From: Archangium sp.
GTDB lineage: Bacteria > Myxococcota > Myxococcia > Myxococcales > Myxococcaceae
Length of the DNA stretch: 35,124 bases
NCBI GenBank assembly: GCA_016792935.1
Contig: JAEUJS010000168.1
Location: 1 to 35,124 of the forward strand
Reading direction: 5' to 3'
Every line of letters starts with the position of its first letter. Position 1 is the stretch's first letter. This document shows positions 7,250 to 14,741 of this stretch, one piece after another. A program made the translations under genes and the position numbers. Below the pieces are notes generated by a model. It was not told where the DNA came from and searched no databases. It saw only the letters and a program-made list of their open reading frames with translations.

Positions 7250-7831
7250 ATGGCTGCGAAGAAGAAGAAGAAGGTCGCCGCGAAGAAGGTCGTGAAGAAG
7301 GCCGCTCCCAGGAAGAAGGTGAGCGCGAAGAAGGTGCAGGCGGTTCCTTCGCAGTACGGAACGGCGACTCCGCATCTCATCGTGAGTCCCGCGAACGAGG
7401 CGATGAAGTTCTACGAGGCCGCGTTCGGCGCGAAGACGTTGATGACGATGCCCGGGCCCGGTGGCCTCGTGATGCACGCCGAGTTGAAGATCGGTGATTC
7501 GATCATCATGTTGTCTGATCAGCAGCCGCCGATGCCGGGGCGCCCTGAAGGCAGTCCGCGGAAGTCGCCGAAGAATCTCGGAGGCACGAGCGGCGGTGTG
7601 ATGCTTTACGTGCCCAACATCGACGACACGATGGCGAAGGCCGTCGCTGCAGGCGGCGCGGTGTCGATGCCCGCGATGGACATGTTCTGGGGCGATCGCT
7701 ACGGCCAAATCGAAGATCCGTTCGGGCATGTGTGGGCCATCGCGACGCACATGAAGGACATGTCGCCCGCGGAAATGGCCGCCGCGATGACGCCGCCGCC
7801 TCCGCCGCCAGACGCACTCACCGAGTCCTGA
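7250..7831 (+). CDS. VOC-superfamily (glyoxalase/PhnB-like) protein with histone H1-like lysine-rich N-terminal tail
   Basis: 193 residues. The ATG at 7250 is fixed by a strong GGAGG four bases upstream. Residues 2-33 are almost all Lys, Ala, Val and Pro (AAKKKKKVAAKKVVKKAAP), like histone-H1-type tails. Residues 38-170 form the vicinal-oxygen-chelate fold of the PhnB-like branch: TPHLIVSPANEAMKFYEAAFGAK, MHAELKIGDSIIMLSDQ, GGVMLYVPNIDDTMAKAVAAGG, and the closing WGDRYGQIEDPFGHVWAIATH. His86 (MHAEL), Glu and the late His/Glu positions could bind metal as in family members, but the substrate is unknown. The C-terminus is Pro-rich (six consecutive prolines). The tail suggests nucleic-acid or polyanion binding, which is unusual for a VOC enzyme. 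Confidence 0.85.
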   Translation: MAAKKKKKVAAKKVVKKAAPRKKVSAKKVQAVPSQYGTATPHLIVSPANEAMKFYEAAFGAKTLMTMPGPGGLVMHAELKIGDSIIMLSDQQPPMPGRPEGSPRKSPKNLGGTSGGVMLYVPNIDDTMAKAVAAGGAVSMPAMDMFWGDRYGQIEDPFGHVWAIATHMKDMSPAEMAAAMTPPPPPPDALTES

Positions 7832-7925
7832 CTCCGGGAAGGTCGCACACCCGGAGAGGTTCGCAGCGGCCTCGGACTCCCGCGGGAATAAAGTCGTCGC
7901 CGACCGTTCACCCCACAGGAGACCG

Positions 7926-8495
7926 ATGGACTTCGTGAATCAGAACATGACGCTGGTGATTGGCGGCATCGCCGCGGTGGTGGTGGTGCTCGGAGTGATC
8001 ATCGGCATCGTCTCGATGAAAGGTGGAGCAAGCACCGCACAACGCTGGACCCAGGGAGCGATCGGCATCTGGTCGGGCGCGGAAGACTCGGGCACCTGGC
8101 CGGCGGATCGCGCGAAGCAGTCGCTCCAGAGTTGGTACGGCATCACGGACCGTCCGTCGCTCATGAAGATGGTCGAGAGCCTCAAGGGCAGCGCCGGTCG
8201 CGAGTCGGCCTCGTGGGACATGGTGCGCGCGATCGATCTCATTCGCATGGGCTTCGCCGCCGGCTACCTCGACGAAGACGACTGCTGGGAAAAGGTGAAG
8301 CAGGTGCGCGAGCTGCTCCAGAAGCAGTTCACGAGCTGGGAAGACCTCGCCACGGCCTTCGAGCGTGACATGCAGGCGTGGCAGGACTCGCGCGGCAACA
8401 CTGACCAGAACGAGCGCACGCGCGTGCAGCGCAACCTGCCGGTGCTCAAGTCGAGCATCTGGACGAAGGTGAAGTTCAGCGCGTCATGGGACTGA
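7926..8495 (+). CDS. Membrane-anchored DUF1266 protein
   Basis: 189 residues, with AGGAG six bases ahead of ATG 7926. One N-terminal membrane helix (TLVIGGIAAVVVVLGVIIGIV, residues 9-29) leads to a soluble region. That region fits the DUF1266 family: SWDMVRAIDLIRMGFAAGYLDEDDCW, then LLQKQFTSWEDLATAFERDMQAW. The family has no known biochemical role. The GxLDExxCW and FxSWxxxAxxF patterns are what supports the call. No partner is evident; the gene stands between the VOC gene and a lipoprotein gene on the same strand. Confidence 0.75.
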   Translation: MDFVNQNMTLVIGGIAAVVVVLGVIIGIVSMKGGASTAQRWTQGAIGIWSGAEDSGTWPADRAKQSLQSWYGITDRPSLMKMVESLKGSAGRESASWDMVRAIDLIRMGFAAGYLDEDDCWEKVKQVRELLQKQFTSWEDLATAFERDMQAWQDSRGNTDQNERTRVQRNLPVLKSSIWTKVKFSASWD

Positions 8496-8517
8496 GCGCA
8501 CAGAGTATCATCGCGCG

Positions 8518-9627
8518 ATGATCTCCTTTCGCGTTCGAGCCGCAGGTCTGGCTGCAGTCCTCACATTCGGCTGCTCCGCTCCCTCGGGCATCGATGGTGG
8601 AAGCGGCGGTGGCGGAGCTGCAACCGGCGGCGGAGCTGCGACTGGCGGCGGAGGCGCAACCGGCGGCGGAGCTGCAACCGGCGGCGGAGCTGCAACCGGC
8701 GGCGGAGCTGCGACCGGCGGAGGAGCTGCGACCGGCGGAGGAGCTGCGACCGGCGGAGGAGCTGCGACTGGCGGAGGAGCTGCGACCGGTGGCGGAATGG
8801 GCGGCGGCAGCGGGACCTCAGACGGAGGCGTGCTGACCCCGGTGTTCGTCTCGGCTTTCCGTGCAGCGACGGGCACCACGGCGATGGCGCTGTCCGACAA
8901 CGGGAAGTGGCACGTGCACGGCTCGTCGGGCGTGGTGCTCGCGAACCCGCAGAATCTCGGGTTCCCCGCCAACATGCCCAACGTGCTCAAGGTGTCGTGG
9001 AGCGTGCCGACGGCCATGTGGCGCGTCGGCCCGCCGTTCGGCGCGGGCTTCCCGGCGTTGGCCATCGGCTCAACGCGCCACTACCGGTACTACTTCCGCC
9101 AGGTGCAGCCGAACGCCACCATGGACACCCAGACGCACCCGATGCAGGACGGGAGCGCCGGCTCGCAGACCAACTGGACCATGCAGTGCTTCAACAACGT
9201 CGGAGCGGACGTGTGGAAGCTCGGTCACGGCTTCTTGAGCAACCCCTTTCCAGTTGACCAATTCCATCTCGTCACCCTGCTCAACAAGCACCGCACCTAC
9301 CGCCTGGAGCATTCGATCGAGCGCGTCACCGCGACCACCTACCGCTTCGACTCGCGTGTCTTTGACGAGTCGGTGAGCACGACGACACCGGTCTACGACG
9401 GCGATGACTTCTACGCTGCGGGTGACATGGCGCGTGGATCGATGACGAGCTACTTCGCGACGCAGACCCTCACCTTCAACAACGTGCAGAACCTCGATGG
9501 CCTCAACGCCGGGGTCAACGACCTCGAGCCGACCGAGCCAGGCGATTACGCGTACGAGAGCGGCTTCGCGGTGGTCGATGATCAGGGGTGGATCGGCCCC
9601 TACGGCTCAGTCGCCGGCGAGCAGTGA
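8518..9627 (+). CDS. Lipoprotein with Gly/Ala/Thr minisatellite stalk and unrecognised C-terminal domain
   Basis: 369 residues. The leader ends LAAVLTFGC, giving lipidation at Cys19. Residues 29-100 are a flexible stalk of ten hexapeptide repeats (GAATGG register) encoded by a minisatellite. Residues 106-369 are one globular-looking domain rich in Trp, Tyr and Asn (DNGKWHVHGSSG, WSVPTAMWRVGPPFG, HYRYYFRQVQPNA, TYRLEHSIERVTATTYRFDSRV). The strand-rich pattern, with a HTYRLEHSI segment, suggests a beta-sandwich such as those of polysaccharide lyases or carbohydrate-binding modules, but I cannot name a family. Likely an outer-membrane, surface-facing protein held away from the membrane by the stalk. 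Confidence 0.75.
   Translation: MISFRVRAAGLAAVLTFGCSAPSGIDGGSGGGGAATGGGAATGGGGATGGGAATGGGAATGGGAATGGGAATGGGAATGGGAATGGGAATGGGMGGGSGTSDGGVLTPVFVSAFRAATGTTAMALSDNGKWHVHGSSGVVLANPQNLGFPANMPNVLKVSWSVPTAMWRVGPPFGAGFPALAIGSTRHYRYYFRQVQPNATMDTQTHPMQDGSAGSQTNWTMQCFNNVGADVWKLGHGFLSNPFPVDQFHLVTLLNKHRTYRLEHSIERVTATTYRFDSRVFDESVSTTTPVYDGDDFYAAGDMARGSMTSYFATQTLTFNNVQNLDGLNAGVNDLEPTEPGDYAYESGFAVVDDQGWIGPYGSVAGEQ
8614..8793 (+). repeat. 18-bp minisatellite, 10 tandem in-frame units
   Basis: Ten units, each reading gga-gct-gcN-acN-ggN-ggN with small variations (one unit has ggc in place of gct). The units encode a Gly-Ala-Ala-Thr-Gly-Gly stalk. Because the unit is a multiple of three, copy-number change alters stalk length without frameshift. 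Confidence 0.95.
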
Positions 9628-9643
9628 GTCGATCACGAGCTGA

Positions 9644-10366
9644 TCACTTCAGACAGTCGGGCTGGCCGCGATACCGCTTCTTGAACGGCACGTAGACCAT
9701 GCACGACTCCTGCTCGTCCGTTTTCTCGCAGACCTTCTCGCAGGTGCCGTACGTGCTCGTGTGCTTGCGCTTCAATGCCTGGCCTGTGCGCGTATCGACG
9801 ACACGGTTGTAGGCCTCGCCGCCGTCGTCGTCTCCGTCTTCACCGACCGAGTGGAGCGACGTGATGACTCCGTTGGTCGTGCCTTTTTCCCACATGCCGC
9901 GCTTCGCCTTGATGGCCTCCTGCTGTGCCGCGAGCACTTCGGGGGCGGGCTTCTCTCCATCGACCGCGTACGCGAGGCCGTGACCAGAGCGCGCCATCTC
10001 GACCGCCAACTTCGGACACTTGATCAGCAACCGCTTGTAGCCATCGCGCTTGAAGTCGGTGCTGCATTCCCACTCTTGCGACGCCGCCACGGTGCTCGAT
10101 TTCTTCGCCAGCTCGTACAGCTCGCGCGCCGTCCACTCGCCCCACGAATGCACCGGGCCGTACGCCTCGAGCGTGTTGTAGCCAACGAGCCGCGTACCGC
10201 TTCCCTTGTGCTCGCCTTCCTTGATGTTGAACGAGTCGCCGTCGGTCCAGCGCACTTCAACGCGCGTCCCGTTCAGAATCACCGCGCCGTACGCATCGTG
10301 CTTCTCCTTCGGGACCTTCTTCGGCGAGCCACTCAGAACGAGCAGACTGATCAGGACCAAAGACAT
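9644..10366 (-). CDS. Exported thermonuclease (SNase-fold) with Cys-containing C-terminal extension
   Basis: 240 residues, starting with a short hydrophobic leader (MSLVLISLLVLSGS) and ending at the stop shared with the palindrome TGATCA at 9641-9646. The SNase domain spans about 30-165: VRWTDGDSFNI (the DGD calcium/strand motif), TRLVGYNTLEAYG (Arg and Glu of the catalytic motif kept, Asp40 replaced by Asn), RDGYKRLLIKC (third catalytic Arg region), MARSGHGLAYAV and AKRGMWEKG. This copy retains much more of the active site than the homologue at 1820-2794. A roughly 75-residue tail contains an acidic EDGDDDGGE stretch and four Cys (TCEKVCEKTDEQESC). Likely a secreted or periplasmic nuclease. 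Confidence 0.87.
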   Translation of the reverse strand: MSLVLISLLVLSGSPKKVPKEKHDAYGAVILNGTRVEVRWTDGDSFNIKEGEHKGSGTRLVGYNTLEAYGPVHSWGEWTARELYELAKKSSTVAASQEWECSTDFKRDGYKRLLIKCPKLAVEMARSGHGLAYAVDGEKPAPEVLAAQQEAIKAKRGMWEKGTTNGVITSLHSVGEDGDDDGGEAYNRVVDTRTGQALKRKHTSTYGTCEKVCEKTDEQESCMVYVPFKKRYRGQPDCLK

Positions 10367-10529
10367 GGGTACCGTCTTACCGCAGCCTAGTTCCGGGCAT
10401 TTGGGGCCTCATCCCCCAGTCAGATTGCGCTCCGGCCGGTTTGCGGATACTTGACCCAGGCCGCGCCGAACGAAGGCGTGGTCAGGCCGCAATTTTCGCG
10501 ACCTGTTTTTTTGGAAAGCAGAACAGCAA

Positions 10530-10736
10530 ATGGCACTTGGTACTGTGAAGTGGTTCAACGACGCGAAGGGTTTCGGTTTCATCAGCCAGGACGGCGGCGG
10601 AGATGACGTTTTCTGCCACCACACCGCGATTCAGGCGGACGGCTTCCGCACCCTCGCTGAGGGACAGAAGGTGGAGTTCGACGTGAACCGCGGCCCGAAG
10701 GGGCTCCAGGCGGCGAACGTTCGCGTGGTCGGCTGA
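10530..10736 (+). CDS. Cold-shock domain protein, CspA family
   Basis: 68 residues, the standard CspA length. Both nucleic-acid-binding motifs are intact: [11 protein letters not shown] (RNP1-like) and DVFCHHTAI (RNP2-like, with Cys-His in place of the usual Val-His), plus the opening [16 protein letters not shown]. Csp proteins bind single-stranded RNA or DNA and melt mRNA structure. The leader upstream contains a run of seven T (10504 onward) close to the start. A hairpin terminator follows. It is monocistronic by position. Confidence 0.97.
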   Translation: MALGTVKWFNDAKGFGFISQDGGGDDVFCHHTAIQADGFRTLAEGQKVEFDVNRGPKGLQAANVRVVG

Positions 10737-10767
10737 AAAGCCACCCAGACTCTCTTTGAGTCCTTTG

Positions 10768-10799
10768 AAGGCCCGGTCTCCGAAAGGAGGCTGGGCCTT
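10768..10799 (+). terminator. Hairpin terminator after the cold-shock gene
   Basis: AAGGCCC (10768-10774) pairs with GGGCCTT (10793-10799). The stem continues imperfectly through GGTCTCC and GGAGGCT around a GAAA tetraloop. It starts 31 bases after the stop. The following bases (ttcgtcgttt) are moderately T-rich. Confidence 0.85.
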
Positions 10800-10826
10800 C
10801 GTCGTTTCGGAAACTAGCGTTCACGC

Positions 10827-12422
10827 GTGCGCATTCAGGCCCCTCACTGTGCGTCGTGCGGCGCGCCCATCGATGTCCCCGTCGGAGCCGCGCGCGTCAC
10901 CTGCGGCTACTGCAACACCGTGCTCGTCATCGAAGAGGAGCGCGTCTCGACACGACGTCAGCGCTCGGACCCTCCGCGCGCGGGCACCGAAGAAGACGAC
11001 GAAGCGCCCTACCCTGAACCCGACGCGACGCTGTGGGCGAAGGTCTTCCCGCGCTTCGAGCTGTCGATCATCGAGCAGAAGATTCCGCAGGCCGTCCCCG
11101 AGACGTTCGCGGGCATCGAGCTGGGTGACGAGCGCTTCGCGTTCATCTCGATGCGCGTGGTGGACAAAGACGGCAAGCCGCTCGCGTTCGACCTCACGGC
11201 GGCCTTCGATTCGCTGCGGACCTCGCTCGAAGACGATGGCGACCCCGGGCTCGCCGCCAACCTCGCCCTCGAGACGCTCTGCAGCAAGCCGTTCGACCAC
11301 CGCCTCGAGTGCGCGGTGGTGTTGTTCGAGCCGCGCCACATGCGCGTCGTCACCTACGCCGCAGGCGTCTCATCGGGCCTGATGTGGGCGAGCGGTGAAG
11401 AGGGCCGCACCGTTTCCATCGACGGACACCGCGGCGCGCTCGAACGGAAGATGTTGCGGGAGTCGGCGGATCATTTTTCGAATGGGCGCCCGATTCATCT
11501 CGCATCGAAGGACCTGGTGCTCATTCCCTCCGCCGGTTTCATGGGCCGCGGCGCGCGCGGATATTCGGAAGGCCCGCGTGTGTTGAACGACGTGGCCAAC
11601 GCACAGCTCGGTGAAGAGCCGCTCCGCGTGGTGACGCTCGCGAAGAATGGATTCTGGGCGGAGTTCCAGCGGCATCGGCGTTCGGTGGTCGCTCCGGTCG
11701 GTGACGTGCGCATCGCGGCGGTGCGCGCCATCTCTCCGCCGCTGGTGAGTGCGTTGCCTGGTGAGTTCACCGCGCGTTCGTTTCGGTCACGTCGCTTCGA
11801 GGTGTCGGTGCTCGCGCGCGCGGCGGATGCGGTCGAATTGGTACCGCTGCATGGAGATCGCCAGATGGTGGTGTGGCTTGCTCCAGTCAGCGGAGGGCTC
11901 GCGGAAGGGGCGATGGCGAAGGCCGTCGCGGCGGTGAAGGAAGTGCTCGATTCCGAGACCGGCGACAACGAGAACCCGCGTCGCGCGGGGCGTGATGCCT
12001 TGGCCGCGCTCGGCTTGCCGGACGGAGCGGTGCGGCTCTCCGTGATTCAGCTCCTCGATGTGCACGAGCGCGTGAAGTACTTCCGGCACCTGTGGAAGCA
12101 GCCCATCGGGCTCGGCCCGCGCGGAACACGCGGCGATGGAATGCAGCAGTTCGATGAGGGCGGCGAGGCCACGGTGCACGAAGGGTCGCGACTCTTCTTC
12201 CCTGGCGAGCTGAACTACGAGAACCAGCACCAGGCCGCCGAGTCGTTCGCGACGGTGTGGCGCGGAGGAAAAGCGTCGCGTCTGTACGAAGCGCTCACCG
12301 CGCACTGGAAGACACGCAAGACCGAGAAGGCGTTGGTGCAGCTCGCGCACGCGGCGCTCAGCGATGAGCCGAAGGGCAGCGTCGGCGGTTTCGCGCTCGT
12401 GACCGGAGTGCCCGCGCCATGA
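10827..12422 (+). CDS. Zinc-ribbon protein with probable degenerate SpoIIE/PP2C-like module
   Basis: 531 residues from GTG 10827. Four cysteines (8, 11, 26, 29; CASC and CGYC) make an N-terminal zinc ribbon, followed by a charged Pro-rich linker. Residues about 70-280 carry strings reminiscent of SpoIIE-type phosphatases: FAFISMRVVDKDGKPLAF, ANLALETLC, CAVVLFEPRHMRVVTYAAGVSSGLMW, and LVLIPSAGFMGRG, where such enzymes read as 'taAG..p' and 'lTDGv'. The Asp residues that bind metal in true PP2C enzymes are not obvious (Ser-Ala replaces Asp in the late motif), so this could be an inactive scaffold. The rest (about 290-531) is unrecognised. The stop overlaps the next start (ATGA at 12419), implying translational coupling. 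Confidence 0.6.
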   Translation: MRIQAPHCASCGAPIDVPVGAARVTCGYCNTVLVIEEERVSTRRQRSDPPRAGTEEDDEAPYPEPDATLWAKVFPRFELSIIEQKIPQAVPETFAGIELGDERFAFISMRVVDKDGKPLAFDLTAAFDSLRTSLEDDGDPGLAANLALETLCSKPFDHRLECAVVLFEPRHMRVVTYAAGVSSGLMWASGEEGRTVSIDGHRGALERKMLRESADHFSNGRPIHLASKDLVLIPSAGFMGRGARGYSEGPRVLNDVANAQLGEEPLRVVTLAKNGFWAEFQRHRRSVVAPVGDVRIAAVRAISPPLVSALPGEFTARSFRSRRFEVSVLARAADAVELVPLHGDRQMVVWLAPVSGGLAEGAMAKAVAAVKEVLDSETGDNENPRRAGRDALAALGLPDGAVRLSVIQLLDVHERVKYFRHLWKQPIGLGPRGTRGDGMQQFDEGGEATVHEGSRLFFPGELNYENQHQAAESFATVWRGGKASRLYEALTAHWKTRKTEKALVQLAHAALSDEPKGSVGGFALVTGVPAP

Positions 12423-13108
12423 AGTCGAGAGTGACGAATCACTCCCTCTCCCTCGGGGAGAGGGGTTGGGGTGAGAGAGCACTTCTTCTCGCAGCGCTCG
12501 TGTCGTTCTCAGCGAGCGCGCAAGACCTGATGCCCGTCGGTCTCACCAACGGCGTGATCAAGAAGAAGGGCGCGACGGGATGGAACGCGCTCTGGAAGGA
12601 CAAGCTCGTCGCCGCGAAGGTCACGTTCGTTCCCGCGCATCATCCGATCGACGACGACGGCAAGCCGGACACCGTGAAGACGGGAGTCGAAGTGACGGTG
12701 CCTGGAATGACCGAAGAGGTCCGGCCGATCATTCTGATCAAAGGCGTCGCTCCACGCGCGGAGCTGAAGCCGTTGCTCACGAGTGAGGCCGGCCCGCTGT
12801 ACGAGTTCGGCAAGCCGCTCACGCTCGGAGACGCGACGCTCGAGGCGATCAAAGTCGGAGAGCGCGGCGGGCGCATCGAGCTGCGTGTCGGTGAAGTGAA
12901 GCAGACGCTCTTCGAGTGCACCGACTGTGATCAGGACGGCTGGTCCGTTCGCTGGGCCGGAGATCTCGACGGAGATGGCCGCGTGGATTTTCTGATCACC
13001 GCCGACACGCACTACGCGATCGAAACCTCGCGACTGTTCCTCTCGTCGAAGGCGAAGAAGGGCCAGCTCGTGCGCGAAGCTGCGAAGTACACGAGCCCGG
13101 GGTGTTGA
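12419..13108 (+). CDS. Exported hypothetical protein; signal peptide enlarged by a palindromic repeat
   Basis: 229 residues, start ATG overlapping the upstream stop by four bases. The N-terminus reads MKSRVT, then about 14 residues (NHSLSLGERGWGE) encoded by the palindromic repeat at 12441-12481, then a normal hydrophobic core and cleavage site (RALLLAALVSFSASAQ). Without the insert, the leader would be a standard Sec signal peptide. The mature protein is unrecognised. It has an integrin-like or EF-type acidic string DQDGWSVRWAGDLDGDGRVDFLITAD, as in FG-GAP/calcium-binding repeats, and a CTDC pair. Periplasmic location is likely if the lengthened leader still works. Confidence 0.7.
   Translation: MKSRVTNHSLSLGERGWGERALLLAALVSFSASAQDLMPVGLTNGVIKKKGATGWNALWKDKLVAAKVTFVPAHHPIDDDGKPDTVKTGVEVTVPGMTEEVRPIILIKGVAPRAELKPLLTSEAGPLYEFGKPLTLGDATLEAIKVGERGGRIELRVGEVKQTLFECTDCDQDGWSVRWAGDLDGDGRVDFLITADTHYAIETSRLFLSSKAKKGQLVREAAKYTSPGC
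12441..12481. repeat. Palindromic repeat element copy 3, inside a signal-peptide coding region
   Basis: Core hairpin CCCTCTCCC (12444-12452), 3-base loop, GGGAGAGGG (12456-12464), with a right end resembling GGGTGAGGGAGC. It is read through in frame by the exported-protein gene and encodes SLSLGERGWGE-type residues. Confidence 0.9.
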
Positions 13109-13114
13109 AGGCGT

Positions 13115-13140
13115 GCTCCCTCCTCTCCGAGGGAGAGGGA
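13115..13140. repeat. Palindromic repeat element copy 4 (short)
   Basis: GCTCCCTC at the left and GGGAGAGGGA at the right, with stem CTCCCTC (13116-13122) / GAGGGAG (13129-13135). It lies seven bases after the stop of the exported protein and before the end of the convergent gene, so it may serve as a terminator. Confidence 0.7.
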
Positions 13141-13152
13141 TCGTTCTTCGAA

Positions 13153-14676
13153 TCACGACGCGGCGCGGACTCGATTGAACGTCTCCTCGACGAGCTTCAC
13201 GATCTGCGCGGCGATCTCCTCAGCGGTGAGCGGCTTCGCCTGACTGCCGTCGGGGTTGGTCACCTTCACCGTGCCCGGCAGCCGCACTTCCTGATCTTCC
13301 GCCATGCGCGTCACCGCCTCGACGTCGAGGTTGGGAATCTCGATGTCGGTGCCTTCGATCTCCGCTCCGCTCTCGAGCTCGGAATGCATGCGGCGGTCGT
13401 ACCCAGTGATGGAAGTCCAGAACGAGTCCCACCCGTAGGCGTCCACCTGCTCCGCCATCTTCACGAGGTCGTCGGGCGTCATCTCGACGCTGACGGTCTG
13501 GCCGGGCTGCAGGTCGTACGGCACGCCGTACGCCGCGGTGAGCATCGCCTCGAGCTGCTTCTCGTTCTCCGCAGTGACCTTCAATTCCTGGCGCACCTTG
13601 CGCTTGCTGACGTCTTCGGTGCCGTCGGGGTTGAAGGTGCGCTCGATGACGATGGTCGCGTTGTCGTGATCGTTGCGGATGCGATCTTCGATGACCTTGC
13701 TCCCGTCGGCCGTCGTGGTCGTGGTGCGCGTCGATTCCCAGTCGTCTCCGAAGAGCTTCAGCTTCGTCTTACCGATGGAGATTTCTCCTTCGTATTCGCC
13801 CGTCACGCCGTCGACCTGCACGTCCTTCCACTTCGTGATGCCCGGGCCCGGACCAGGCAGCAGCCCCGTGCGCTCGAATTCCTCGAACGCCGCGCGACCC
13901 TCGGGCGTGGCCAGATCGAACTCCACCGTGCGCGCGTGACTCGAGGTGCTCTCGATGGCGCCACTCGCGCTCGCTCCGACCTCGACGCCGTCGATGCTGC
14001 CGCTCGCGCCGATTTCACCGTTCACGCCGATCGCCGTGTGCGGAGCGACCGTCACTTCCACCTTCTGCGGCCCGGTCTTCTTGATGGTCACGTCGACGCC
14101 CGCTTCGCCGCTGATGCCGAGCTGTGCCTTCAACTTCGCGCGCACGTCGCCGATTTTTCCTTCGCGACCGACGGAGCCGGTGAGCGCGCCGCTGATGTCT
14201 CCTTCGAGCTTCACCTCGGTGCCTTCGGGCCACGTCGCCGGGTCGAGCGGATCGATGGTCGCCGGGTCCACATTGCACCCCGGCGGAATGCGAATGGTGA
14301 TGGAGCCACTCGCCTGCGCCGACGCAGAGCCGCCGACCGCGCCGCCACTGCCTGACGCCGACGCTTCTCCGTGCACTTCGACCTTCAACACCTTCGTGCC
14401 GTCCGCCTCCGTCGTCGATGATGCCGACGCGCCGCCCTTCAACTTCACGACGCCGAGGGCCACGCCACCTTCGACCTTCGCCGTGCCGTCGGGAATCGCG
14501 CCGACCACGTCGGAGACCGCGGCGAACGTCACGCGCTTCGGGCCGCGCTTCGGCATCTCGAAGCTGTCGAGCGAATGATTGGGAACGAGGCGCTCCGCGG
14601 GTGCGGGCGTCTTGCCTTCGAGCTTGGTGGGCGTGGGCTGCGCGACGAACGAGGATCGGGAAGAGATTCGTGACAT
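13153..14676 (-). CDS. Large hypothetical protein without signal peptide, beta-rich Gly/Ser/Ala repeats
   Basis: 507 residues from ATG 14676 (MSRISSRSSFVAQPTP). There is no Sec leader or lipobox; the first 45 residues are Ser/Pro/Lys-rich and look disordered. The middle (about 55-260) has alternating strand-like repeats dominated by Gly, Ala and Ser (GGVALGVVKLKGGASAS, VHGEASASGSGGAVGGSASAQASGS, NGEIGASGSIDGVEVGASASG), suggesting a beta-solenoid or passenger-like domain. The C-terminal third is charged and mixed, ending with a helical segment (KPLTAEEIAAQIVKLVEETF). I do not recognise the family. It is divergent from a Ser/Thr kinase, with a 36-bp element (14680-14715) between them. The start codon lies only 3 bases from that element. 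An extended start further upstream would run into the kinase gene and is rejected. Confidence 0.75.
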   Translation of the reverse strand: MSRISSRSSFVAQPTPTKLEGKTPAPAERLVPNHSLDSFEMPKRGPKRVTFAAVSDVVGAIPDGTAKVEGGVALGVVKLKGGASASSTTEADGTKVLKVEVHGEASASGSGGAVGGSASAQASGSITIRIPPGCNVDPATIDPLDPATWPEGTEVKLEGDISGALTGSVGREGKIGDVRAKLKAQLGISGEAGVDVTIKKTGPQKVEVTVAPHTAIGVNGEIGASGSIDGVEVGASASGAIESTSSHARTVEFDLATPEGRAAFEEFERTGLLPGPGPGITKWKDVQVDGVTGEYEGEISIGKTKLKLFGDDWESTRTTTTTADGSKVIEDRIRNDHDNATIVIERTFNPDGTEDVSKRKVRQELKVTAENEKQLEAMLTAAYGVPYDLQPGQTVSVEMTPDDLVKMAEQVDAYGWDSFWTSITGYDRRMHSELESGAEIEGTDIEIPNLDVEAVTRMAEDQEVRLPGTVKVTNPDGSQAKPLTAEEIAAQIVKLVEETFNRVRAAS

Positions 14677-14679
14677 GCG

Positions 14680-14715
14680 AAGAGGAGCCACCCAGCCCTG
14701 TGAAACGTGCGGGCG
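14680..14715. promoter_or_regulatory. Shared 36-bp upstream element, copy 1 (ECF-promoter-like on the plus strand)
   Basis: An ungapped match (about 30 of 36 positions by hand) to 17105-17140. On the plus strand it shows GGAGCC (14684-14689), a 16-base spacer and CGTGCGGGCG (14706-14715). This resembles ECF sigma promoters (GGAAC, 16-17 bases, CGTC) and lies 26 bases before the kinase start. The opposite reading, toward the minus-strand gene at 14676, cannot be excluded. Confidence 0.65.
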
Positions 14716-14741
14716 TCGAAAGACCCTGTGATGATGCGGGG

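Noticed and set aside
8614..8793. CRISPR-like periodicity
   Set aside because: Units are contiguous without spacers and in frame with a lipoprotein, so it is a coding minisatellite.
10441..10529. Cold-shock promoter starting with TTGACC at 10451
   Set aside because: No convincing -10 box at 16-18 bases, so I did not call it.
13102..14355. Long plus-strand open frame opposite the beta-rich protein
   Set aside because: It is rich in Arg, His and Leu with no family pattern. The minus-strand reading has regular strand repeats and a sensible start.
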